NCBI GenBank assembly: GCA_963930775.1
Contig: OZ005693.1
Coordinates: 10,352,006-10,416,005, forward strand
From: Cliona cf. orientalis
Lineage: Eukaryota; Porifera; Demospongiae; Clionaida; Clionaidae
DNA length: 64,000 nucleotides
Reading direction: 5' to 3'
Numbering within the stretch: the first letter of the stretch is position 1; each line of letters starts with the position of its first letter. The notes below the pieces were generated by a model that was not told the origin of the DNA, made no database searches, and saw only the letters and a program-made list of their open reading frames with translations. The position numbers and the translations under genes were made by a program. Of this stretch, positions 44,952-54,845 are shown one piece after another.

Positions 44952-46719
44952 ATGTTCAGCTACAAAACGTTTAATAATTTATTAGTCTGCCTTATTTTTG
45001 TTCTCTCCTGGTGTTGTGTCAGTCGGGGTGACGCAGCTCCTTCAGAATATCCTCCTTGTCCAACTTGGATGTACCGTCAAAGCCCACTAGACAAAGAATG
45101 CACATGTGGCAATGACCTACATGATGCTGTGACTTGCCTCCCGGAGAAATACAGTGCTATTGTGATTAAAGATTTTTGCATTGCTTTGGATGAAGATCAC
45201 AACTCTACTATAATTATTGGAACTTGTCCCTATAGCACTGGAGGAAAGCTGCCCAAGCACATACCTGACGTGAAAGATTTTGGTGACTTATGCTATCCGT
45301 TTCATCGAAGAGATCAGCTTTGTGGAGCATGTGAGGAGAACTACACTCTCCCTGTCTATTCCTATTACTTGGGGTGTGTCAAGTGTGAGGATTACAAGTA
45401 TGGGTGGCTCAAGTTCGTTGCTGCTGCATTTGTTCCTTTAACGACCTTTTACCTTTTAGTCATAGTCTTCCGAATATCTGGCACTTCTTCGACTTTGAAT
45501 GGTTTAGTTCTGGTCAGTCAAATCATAGGTGCTCCTTCTATAATTCATGAAATATTTTCCTATAATCAGGCAAGTGGAGATTACTACGTCAGTTCTTTTT
45601 CTCAGTTGGGCATTAATACTGGCATAGCAATTTATGCCATTTGGAACCTTGACTTTTTTCGTAGTTTCTACAAGCCTATCTGTGTTAGTTCTGACTTGAA
45701 GTATCAGCATGTCCTACTGCTCGACTACGCTGTTGCTGTGTACCCGCTGTTTCTCATCTTTATCACGTTTATCTGTGTGACAATTTTTCCATTGTTGTGT
45801 GGCTTTGGAGGCCGTTTCATAAATGCTTAGTTCGATTCAGGAGGCAGTGGAACATTAGGAGTTACTTAGTCAATGCCCTAGCTACCTTCATTGTCCTCTC
45901 CTATGTTAAGATTCTCAACGTCTCATTTCAGTTTCTTATCTCCTCACTTTTATATGACATGAAAGGTCATCTTGTAAGGAAAAACTACTGGTATTATGAT
46001 GGCAGAGTAGATATGACTTCAACAGAGTACCTACCATATCTAGTGCTTGCTCTTTTATGCTCTTCATCTTCAACGTATCCCCACTAATACTTCTCACCCT
46101 CTACCCCTTCAAATTCTTTCAGCGCTTTCTCAACCGCTTACCTGGTACAAAATATAAACTAGCTCTTCGACTCTTTATGGACACTTTTCACGGCTGCTAC
46201 AAAGATGGTGAACACGACTACCGGCACTTTGCAGCACTTTATTTAGCAGTGAGATTCTTAAATCTTTTGCTTCTTTCTGTGTTGAGAAGTACTAATGCAT
46301 ACTGTATTGCAGCTACTCTTCTCATGGCAATCACGCTTACTCTTGTGGCTAATTTTCATCCGTACAAACGCCAGAGCACCAACACTGTGGACATAGTTAT
46401 GCTGCTTACGTTAACCACTGGGTGTGTCAGTGTAGCTTTCTGGTATACTTCAGGTGTTCGCTACCCAAAGTGGATATTTGGCATCGTGCTATCCTTCATT
46501 GCATTGGTACCTCCAGGTTATATTTTTTGTCTTGCTATAGTTTATATCAAACCTAAGATTTTGGGGTGCTTCAAAAGAATCAAAATTCATTTTCTGGAGA
46601 GAAAGAGCCAGCATGAATCTGGAGAAGATGATGACAACTCAACTCTTTTAAATCGAGGAAATACCGACTACAATACCTTCACTAATTGCACAACCATAGA
46701 TGTCGTTTGTTCTCAATAA
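44952..46719 (+). pseudogene. Multi-pass membrane protein, array member 1 (two frameshifts)
   Basis: The frame starts at 44,952 with a signal peptide (LLVCLIFVLSWCC). It has a Cys-rich ectodomain (CPTW, CTCG, CPYSTGGKLP, CGACEENYTLP, GCVKCEDY) and then transmembrane segments. Against intact members it lacks 10 bases after 45,778 (between FICV and the next loop) and one base near 46,054. The frame is therefore broken twice, although the C-terminal part (46,057-46,719) stays open. Its ectodomain is a distinct subtype (GKLPKH rather than GWLPPN). The same subtype appears in the truncated fragments downstream. The family is unnamed here: no GPCR, channel or enzyme signature is recognised. Confidence 0.8.
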
Positions 46720-47561
46720 CTACTATAAGCCTGTAGTTGGGACTGTACAATCTTATCATGTAAAATATATATATATATGTACGTAACACCGAGTGACTGT
46801 TTCTTCTAGTTACACTAAACTAACAGAATATGATAGTGCTCTTGCCATCATAAGTACTAAACTAGTATAATATTATACTCTAAATCTTGTATTCCATCCC
46901 AAGTTTTGTCTGACTAGTCTAGTGAAATTAGCTACCCATTATATTTGACAAACAAAAATATGATTATTATGGCTATTTATACGTACGGGGCATTCAACAT
47001 ACTACCAATGTCTCATCCATAATAGTATTAATCGTACCATGGTCAAGTGCGTGGTGCCCTGTCCGTCTAGCCTAGAGCTAGGGAACTACCTTAGAATCTT
47101 GCCAATTCAGTCTACGGAAGAGTTTTAGTGTGACAGTCATTATCTTTTTCTTTTGTGTGTGCTTAGTCATGTTTTTCTGTGTGTTTTGTGTGTTATGTGC
47201 CTTGTGCACTCCCTAGCAGGGGCCGAAATCAAATTAAATCAAATTATTACTTGGAAGACATAAATTAAGGGGTAATTGCTGACATGATTAAAATAAATGT
47301 AACACCATACATCATATTATGCCTTAAATTTCAATTCTAATACACGCATCATGTGTATTAACATCATGTTTGTCCATATACGTCAATTTCAATTTCACGT
47401 GTACCTGGTACACATGCATAATAGTTTTAGAACTTTGAAGTGTGAAGTGAAAGTACAATTTTAATGTTAATAATTCATTTCTTTTATGTCGACTGTCTAT
47501 AGAGTAGATAACTCCATGAATTTAACTCAATAGGTCTGTGTAGCACTCACGCAGCATCAAG
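46720..47561 (+). promoter_or_regulatory. Spacer and 5' flank of member 2
   Basis: The right 270 bp is a diverged copy of the family promoter: GAAGTGTGAAGTGAAAGT, then TTTATGTCGACTGTCTAT. The TATA box is reduced to TATAGAG, with four bases missing relative to the other copies. The left part shows nothing recognisable. Confidence 0.6.
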
Positions 47562-48344
47562 ATGTTAGCGGCATATTTTATTTTGGCTATTGGGTGTAGT
47601 GTGAGTGTGAGTGTTGCAGAAAACTCTGAACTACCACCCTGTCCTACTTGGATGCATCGTCAAAATTCACAAGATAATGATTGCATCTGCGGTGGAAGTA
47701 TTAATGAAGCAGTAGAATGCCGTCCTGGGAAACACCATGTTCATGTCACGCCACATTTCTGCATCATCTTAAGTGAAGACTTGAATACCACATACATTGG
47801 CTCTTGTCCTTATGGTACTGGAGGGTGGCTGCCACCAAACAGATCAGAACTCGGAGGATCTGGTGGACTTTGTGATTTCTACCATCGAGGAGGTCAGCTT
47901 TGTGGAGCATGCGAGGAGAACTACACTCTCCCTGTCTATTCCTATTACTTAGGATGTGTCAAGTGTGAGGATTACGAGTATGGGTGGCTCAAGTTTGTTG
48001 CTGCTGCATTTGTTCCATTAACAGTCTTTTACATTCTGGTGATAATCTTCCGTATATCAGTTACTCTATCTTCTCTAAACGGTTTTGTTTTGGTGAGTCA
48101 GATCATGGTTACTCCATCTATTATCCGTAAGATATACTCACATAACCAGGTGAACTCATACTATTATGTTAGTAGTTTAACTCGATTGTACATTGATACT
48201 GGTATAGCGATCTATGCCATTTGGAACCTTGACTTTTTTTGTAGTTTTTACAAGCCTATCTATATTAGTGCCGACTTGAAGTATCAGCATGTCCTACTGC
48301 AACACCATATATCATATTATTATTATGCCTTTCAATTCATGTAG
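47562..48344 (+). pseudogene. Membrane protein family, member 2, 3'-truncated
   Basis: Open frame of 260 residues with signal peptide, complete Cys-rich ectodomain (GWLPPN subtype) and the first three or so membrane segments. After LKYQHVLLQ it runs into spacer DNA and ends with a short foreign tail (HHISYYYYAFQFM). Full copies continue LLLDYAVAVYP at this point. It also has a damaged TATA box. It could encode a truncated receptor-like protein, but loss of more than half the membrane domain makes a decayed copy more likely. Confidence 0.75.
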
Positions 48345-48572
48345 ATTAACATCATATTTGTCCATATACGTCAATTTCACGTTAATTTTCATGTACCTGA
48401 TAATATGTGCTATCATACATTAATTGCTTTAAGACTTTGAAGTGTGAAGTGAAAGTAAAATTTAATGTTTTTGTATAATTTCTTTTATGTCGACTGTCTA
48501 TATAAAGCGTAGATAACTCCATGGATTTAACACTATGATAATAGGTCTGTGCAGCACTCACGCAGCAGCAAG
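48345..48572 (+). promoter_or_regulatory. Core promoter of member 3
   Basis: Conserved block with GAAGTGTGAAGTGAAAGT, TTTATGTCGACTGTC, TATATAAAG at 48,499-48,507, and GCAGCACTCACGCAGCAGCAAG before the ATG. The TATA start is 74 bp before the ATG, the same distance as in members 4, 5 and 6. Confidence 0.75.
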
Positions 48573-50222
48573 ATGTTAGCGGCATATTTTATTTTGGCTA
48601 TTTGGTGTAGTATGAGTGTGAGTGTTGCAGTAAACTCTGAACTGCCACCCTGTCCTACTTGGATGCATCGTCAAAATTCGCAGAATATTGACTGCGTCTG
48701 CGGTATAAGCATTAATGAAGCTATAGAATGCCTTCCTGGGAAATACCGTGTTAATGTCATGCCACATTTCTGCATCATCTTAAGTGAAGACTTGAATACT
48801 ACATTCATTGGCTCTTGTCCTTATGGTACTGGAGGGTGGCTACCACCAAACAGATCAGAACTCGGAGGATCTGGTGGACTTTGTGATTTCTATCATCGAG
48901 GAGGTCAGCTTTGTGGAGCATGTGAGGAGAACTACACTCTCCCTGCCTATTCGTATTACTTAGGATGTGTCAAGTGTGAGGATTACGAGTGTGGGTGGCT
49001 CAAGTTTGTTGCTGCTGCATTTGTTCCTTTAACCGCCTTTTACATTCTGGTGATAATCTTTCGAATATCAGTTACTCTATCTTCTCTAAATGGTTTTGTT
49101 TTGGTGAGTCAGATCATGGTTACTCCACCTGTTATCCGTGAGCTATACTCACACAACCAGGTGAACTCACTCTATCATGTTAGTAGTTTAACTCGATTGT
49201 GCATTGATACTGGTATAGCGATCTATGCCATTTGGAACCTTGACTTTTTTCGTAGTTTTTACAAGTATATCTGTGTTAGTCCTGACTTGAAGTATCAGCA
49301 TGTCCTACTGCTCGACTATGCTGTTGCTGTGTACCCGCTGTTTCTCATCTTCATCACATTTATCTGTATCAAACTCCATGACAATTTTTCCATTGTTGTG
49401 TGGTTTTGGAGGCCGTTTCACAAATGCTTAGTGCGATTCAGGAGGCAATGGAACATTCGAAGTTGCCTAGTCAATGCCCTAGCTACCTTCATTGTCCTCT
49501 CCTATGTCAAGATTCTCAACGTCTCTTTTCAATTTTTGACATCTTCAAGTGTGTTTAATATAGAAGGTCAGGTGGTAAACCAAGGTTATTGGTACTATGA
49601 TGGTCGAGTACATATGATTTCAAGGGAGTATTTACCTTATCTGATACTTGCTCTTTCAATGTTCCTAGTCTTTAACATATTTCCTTTGGTATTACTCACC
49701 ATTTACCCCTTCAAATATTTCCAAAAGTGTCTTAATTGTTTTCCTTGCTTGAAGTGTAAGCTTGCTCTACAACTTTTCATGGATACTTTTCACGGCTGCT
49801 ACAAAGATGATGAACATGACTACCGGCACTTTGCAGCACTCTATTTGGCTGTGAGATTTTTCAATCTTCTTTTGTTTTCAGTAATAAGAAACAGGAATGC
49901 CTATACCTCAGCTGCTACACTTTTGTTTGCAGTAGCTCTTGCTCTCGTAGCGAGATTTCAGCCTTACAAACGCAAGAGGAGTAATACAGTCGATATAGTT
50001 ATGCTACTAACTCTAATCACTTGGTATGTACTAATGTCTATGAAAATAGCACCTGGCATAAATTATCCAAAATGGGTGTATGAAATTCTTCTTACAGTTC
50101 TGTGGTTAATTACACCCAGCTATATTCTGTTACTTGCATTATCCCGTATTGGACCTCATGCTTTGCAGTGCATGTTTCAGAAAAAGCAAACTGTTTTTGC
50201 TGGAGAGAGTAAATCGTATTAA
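48573..50222 (+). CDS. Multi-pass membrane protein, member 3 (altered C-terminal tail)
   Basis: 549 residues from the Met at 48,573. I prefer this to the Met at 48,549 because the signal peptide (LAAYFILAIWCSMSVSV) starts there. The ectodomain (about 20-150) has paired Cys motifs CPTW, CVC, CLPGK, CPYGTGG, LCDFYHRGGQLCGAC and GCVKC with N-glycosylation sites. Then come about nine or ten hydrophobic segments with conserved loops RPFHKCLVRFRRQW, FHGCYKDDEHDYRHFAALY and ARFQPYK. A 4-base insertion near 50,172 shifts the last residues, so the family ending GCYNTFPN is lost and the tail is GESKSY. It is a plasma-membrane protein by signal and topology; function not recognised. Confidence 0.85.
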   Translation: MLAAYFILAIWCSMSVSVAVNSELPPCPTWMHRQNSQNIDCVCGISINEAIECLPGKYRVNVMPHFCIILSEDLNTTFIGSCPYGTGGWLPPNRSELGGSGGLCDFYHRGGQLCGACEENYTLPAYSYYLGCVKCEDYECGWLKFVAAAFVPLTAFYILVIIFRISVTLSSLNGFVLVSQIMVTPPVIRELYSHNQVNSLYHVSSLTRLCIDTGIAIYAIWNLDFFRSFYKYICVSPDLKYQHVLLLDYAVAVYPLFLIFITFICIKLHDNFSIVVWFWRPFHKCLVRFRRQWNIRSCLVNALATFIVLSYVKILNVSFQFLTSSSVFNIEGQVVNQGYWYYDGRVHMISREYLPYLILALSMFLVFNIFPLVLLTIYPFKYFQKCLNCFPCLKCKLALQLFMDTFHGCYKDDEHDYRHFAALYLAVRFFNLLLFSVIRNRNAYTSAATLLFAVALALVARFQPYKRKRSNTVDIVMLLTLITWYVLMSMKIAPGINYPKWVYEILLTVLWLITPSYILLLALSRIGPHALQCMFQKKQTVFAGESKSY

Positions 50223-50580
50223 AGATGATCATGAGGGTGAAGGAGGACCAGCTCTTTTGACTCACAAAGCGTCTGGCTGTTATAATACATTCCCTAATTA
50301 GTTGCACATATTTAGTATAAGTTTGTTTAATTAATTTTGTTTTCGTACTGATGTAGTTCAGTAGCTACGTTCCCTAATTCATGGTCAGGACTATTTTCAC
50401 ATTGTATAGTTTGTGTATACAGTGTTTGAGATTCAATATGTTTTTACTCAGTAATTAACTTTTGTACTACCATTTAGCCCAAAATTTTCATCAAAAGAAA
50501 TTTCACCAGTATTGACCTGATGTAGGTGCATGGCGACCTTTACCACTTGTATAGCATACATTACGGTTTTTGCACACAGC
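50223..50580. other. 3' flank of member 3
   Basis: Continues the unread tail codons (GCYNTFPN in another frame near 50,270-50,300), then the conserved 3' UTR starting TTGCACATATTTAGTATAAG. Confidence 0.6.
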
Positions 50581-51077
50581 TGTGTCCCTATAGCACCAGA
50601 GGAAAGCTGCCCAAGCACATACCTGATATGAAAGATTTTGGTGATTTATGCAAGCTAGAGATCAGCTTTGTGGAGCATGTGAGGAGAACTATACTCTCCC
50701 TGACTATTCCTATTACTTGAGGTGTGTCAAGTGTGAGGATTACGAGTATGGGTGGTTCAAGTTCGTTGCTGCTGCTTTAGTTCCTTTAACCGCCTTAACC
50801 GCCTTTTACATTGTAGTCATAGTCTTCCGAATATCTGGCACTTCTTCGACTTTGAATGGTTTAGTTCTGGTCAGTCAAATCAGCGATGCTCCATCTATAA
50901 TTTGTGAAATATTTTCCTATAATCAGGCAAGTAGAGATTACTAAGTCAGTTCTTTTTCTCTGTTGTGAGTTAATACTGGCATAGCAATTTATGCCATTTG
51001 GAACCTTGATTTTTTTGTAATTTTTACAAGCCTATCTATATTAGTGCCGACTTGAAGTATCAGCATGTCCTACTGCA
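50581..51077 (+). pseudogene. Membrane-protein fragment between members 3 and 4
   Basis: Starts abruptly at TGTCCCTATAGCACC, homologous to mid-ectodomain of member 1 (GKLPKH subtype). It shares a 10-base deletion (CAAGCTAGAGATC in place of the CYPFHRRDQ codons) and a further stop (GATTACTAAG at about 50,942). It ends at the same CTACTGCAACACCATA junction as members 2 and 6a. Confidence 0.8.
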
Positions 51078-51357
51078 ACACCATAATATATCATATTATT
51101 ATTATGCCTTTCAATTCATGTAGATTAACATCATGTTTGTCCATATACATCAATTTCACGTTAATTTTCATGTACCTGGTAATAATATTATGTGCTATCA
51201 TACATTAATTGTTTTAAGACTTTGAAGTGTGAAGTGAAAGTAAAATTTAATGTTTTTATATAATTTCTTTTATGTCGACTGTCTATATAAAGCGTAGATA
51301 ACTCCATGGATTTAACACTATGATAATAGGTCTGTGCAGCACTCACGCAGCAGCAAG
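51078..51357 (+). promoter_or_regulatory. Core promoter of member 4
   Basis: Same conserved block as for member 3; TATATAAAG at 51,284-51,292, 74 bp before the ATG. Confidence 0.75.
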
Positions 51358-53078
51358 ATGTTAGCGGCATATTTTATTTTGGCTATTTGGTATAGCATGA
51401 GTGTGAGTGTTGCAGTAAACTCTGAACTACCACCCTGTCCTACTTGGATGCATCGTCAAAATTCGCAGAATAATAACTGCGTCTGTGGTGGAAACATTAA
51501 TGAAGCTGTAGAATGCGGTCCTGGGAAATACCGTGTTCATGTTATGCCACATTTCTGCATCATCTTAAGTGAAGATTTGAATACCACATTCATTGGCTCT
51601 TGTCCTTATGGTACTGGAGGGTGGCTACCACCAAACAGATCAGAACTCGGAGGATCTGGTGGACTTTGTGATTTCTATCATCGAGGAGGTCAGCTTTGTG
51701 GAGCATGTGAGGAGAACTACACTCTCCCTGCCTATTCGTATTACTTAGGATGTGTCAAGTGTGAGGATTACGAGTGTGGGTGGCTCAAGTTTGTTGCTGC
51801 TGCATTTGTTCCTTTAACCGCCTTTTACATTCTGGTGATAATCTTTCGAATATCAGTTACTCTATCTTCTCTAAATGGTTTTGTTTTGGTGAGTCAGATC
51901 ATGGTTACTCCACCTGTTATCCGTGAGCTATACTCACACAACCAGGTGAACTCACTCTATCATGTTAGTAGTTTAACTCGATTGTGCATTGATACTGGTA
52001 TAGCGATCTATGCCATTTGGAACCTTGACTTTTTTCGTAGTTTTTACAAGTATATCTGTGTTAGTCCTGACTTGAAGTATCAGCATGTCCTACTGCTCGA
52101 CTATGCTGTTGCTGTGTACCCGCTGTTTCTCATCTTCATCACATTTATCTGTGTCAAACTCCATGACAATTTTTCCATTGTTGTGTGGTTTGGAGGCCGT
52201 TTCACAAATGCTTAGTGCGATTCAGGAGGCAATGGAACATTCGAAGTTGCCTAGTCAATGCCCTAGCTACCTTCATTGTCCTCTCCTATGTCAAGATTCT
52301 CAACGTCTCTTTTCAATTTTTGACATCTTCAAGTGTGTTTAATATAGAAGGTCAGGTGGTAAACCAAGGTTATTGGTACTATGATGGTCGAGTACATATG
52401 ACTTCAAGGGAGTATTTACCTTATCTGATACTTGCTCTTACGATGTTCCTAGTCTTTAACATATTTCCTTTGGTATTACTCACCATTTACCCCTTCAAAT
52501 ATTTCCAAAAGTGTCTTAATTGTTAAAGTGTAAGCTAGCTCTACAGCTTTTCATGGATACTTTTCACGGCTGCTACAAGGACGATGAACATGACTACCGG
52601 CACTTTGCTACACTCTATTTGGGTGTGAGGTTTTTCAATCTTCTTTTGTTTTCAGTAATAAGAAACAGGAATGCCTATAGCTACCTCAGCTGCTACACTT
52701 TTGTATGCAGTAGCTCTTGCTCTCGTAGCGAGATTTCAGCCTTACAAGCACAAGAGGAGTAATGCAATTGATGTAGTTATGCTACTAACTCTAATCACTT
52801 TATATGTACTTATGTCTATGAAATCAGCGGCTGGCATAAATTATCCAAAATGGGTGTATGAAATTCTTTTTACAGTTCTGTTTTCAATTCCACTCAGCTA
52901 TATTCTGTTACTTGCATTATCCCGTATTGGACCTCATGCTTTGCAGTGTTTTAGAAAAAGCAATACGTTTTTGCTGGAGAGAGTAACCGGTCGGATTAAA
53001 GATGATCATGAGGGTGAAGGAGGACCAGCTCTTTTGACTCATGAAGCATCTGGCTGTTATAATACATTCCCTAATTAG
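51358..53078 (+). pseudogene. Multi-pass membrane protein, member 4 (three frameshifts)
   Basis: Over 90 percent identical by eye to member 3 but broken. One base is missing in the T/G run near 52,190, ten bases are missing after 52,524 (TTCCTTGCTT in the intact copies), and four bases are inserted near 52,680. The first frame (to 52,215) covers signal peptide, ectodomain and four or so membrane segments. The last frame ends in the intact family tail GCYNTFPN. The promoter looks intact, so it may still be transcribed. Confidence 0.85.
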
Positions 53079-54052
53079 TTGCACATATTTAGTATAAGTT
53101 TGTTTAATTAATTTTGTTTTCGTACTGATGTAGCTCAGTAGCTACGTTCCCTAATTCATGGTCAGGACTATTTTTACATGGTATAGTTTGTGTATACAGT
53201 GTTTGAGATTCAATATGCTTTTACTCATGCAGTAGCTAATTAACTTTTGTACTTCCATTTAGCCCAAAATTGTTATCAAATGAAATTTCGCCAATATTGA
53301 CCTTATGTAGGTGAATGGCGACCTTTACTACATTTCAATATTTCGGGGTGAGCCTGAGCGAGCCCCGCTAGAATACACGAGGTATAGGAAGCGGTTTTAC
53401 ACATATACACATATATATATAATTATTATGTGACCAATTGTGAGAAAAGGAACCATTTGGGACTTCGTGTTTGTCGTATGTAGCTTGTATATTCTGTAGG
53501 TGTATCCGCTGTACGGTTAATGTCAACACGCTGATACAAGTATACTCACTACTATGTTTGTAGAAAGCAAGTTGAATATTGTCATGATAAAAATTGATCT
53601 TGTTTCATACTAACATGAATGGACCCTAGCATAGCTATATAGCTAGCTACTTGTATGTATCACGGTTTGTGGGGTGATCATTTTAGTGAGGAGAGAGTTA
53701 AATTTTGAACGCGTAAGGTAATGGTCGTCATGCGCATGCCCATACGCCCGCACTACAGGTATTTGGACTCATGGTCATGGCATGTAGACTATTAAATATA
53801 GTATAGGTGATCAACATTATTGGACTATAGCTATTATACTAGCAATCTGTGATACTTTCACTGTCGTGGTAGCTTCTCAGGCCTAGCTATTGGGGTAGCT
53901 ACCAACCCCATGTGTGCATGCATGCCTGTGTGCTTTCGAAGAAATATTGTGACTTTTGCGAAGGCTCGCCCTGCACAGATGATTTTCATCACCACTAGTT
54001 GTATTGACGAAGATATGCTTGTATAGTGTACATTACGGTTTTTGCATACAGC
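53079..54052. other. Spacer between members 4 and 5a with inserted element
   Basis: 3' UTR of member 4, then an inserted block of about 630-660 bp (53,344-53,972 and a little beyond). The spacers after members 3 and 5 lack this block; the spacer after member 6 has it. Confidence 0.6.
53344..53972. mobile_element. Inserted element with CGGGGYGAGCCT / AGGCTCGCC ends
   Basis: Left end CGGGGTGAGCCTGAGCG; right end GCGAAGGCTCGCCCTG, imperfect inverted repeats. A second, longer copy is at 60,314-62,335. The matching empty site is visible near 56,819 (TTTCAATATTTGTGTTGATG). The exact right boundary is uncertain. Confidence 0.6.
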
Positions 54053-54587
54053 TGTGTCCCTATAGCACCGGAGGAAAGCTGCCCAAGCACATACCTGATA
54101 TGAAAGATTTTGGTGACTTATGCAAGCTAGAGATTGGCTTTGTGGAGCATGTGAGAACTACACTCTCCCTGACTATTCCTGTTACATAGGATGTGTCAAG
54201 TGTGAGGATTATGAGTATGGGTGGCTCAAGTTCGTTGCTGCTGCATTTGTTCCTTTAACCGCCTTTTACATTTTAGTCATAGTCTTCCGAATGGTCAGTC
54301 AAACCAGAGGTGCTCCATCTATAATTTGTGATTCAGAAATATTTTCCTATATAATCAGGAAAATGGAGATTACTACATCAGTTCTTTTTCTCTATTGGGC
54401 GTTAATGCTGGCATAGCAATGGAGATTACTACATAGCAATGGAGATTACTACATCAGTTCTTTTTCTCTATTGGGCGTTAATGCTGGCATAGCAATTTAC
54501 GCCATTTGGAACCTTGACTTTTTGTAGCTTTTACAAGCCCATATCAATATTAGTCCCGACTTGAAGTATCAGCATGTCCTACTGCAA
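54053..54587 (+). pseudogene. Membrane-protein fragment before member 5
   Basis: Same fragment type as at 50,581 with the shared 10-base deletion, plus further decay. There is a local tandem duplication of a piece reading ATGGAGATTACTACAT...GGCATAGCA (54,363-54,495) and lost bases in the Cys region. It ends at the CTACTGCAACTCCATA junction. Confidence 0.8.
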
Positions 54588-54845
54588 CTCCATAATATAT
54601 CGTATTATTATTATGCCTTTCAATTCATGTAGATTAAATTTGTCCATATACGTCAATTTCACGTTAATTTTCATGTACCTGGTAATATGTGCTATCATAC
54701 ATTAATTGTTTTAAGACTTTGAAGTGTGAAGTGAAAGTAAAATTTAATGTTTTTATATAATGTCGACTGTCTATATAAAGCGTAGATAACTCCATGGATT
54801 TAACACTATGATAATAGGTCTGTGTAGCACTTACGCAGCAGCAAG
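54588..54845 (+). promoter_or_regulatory. Core promoter of member 5
   Basis: Conserved block; TATATAAAG at 54,772-54,780, 74 bp before the ATG. A short deletion removes TTTCTTT upstream of TGTCGACTGTC. Confidence 0.75.
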
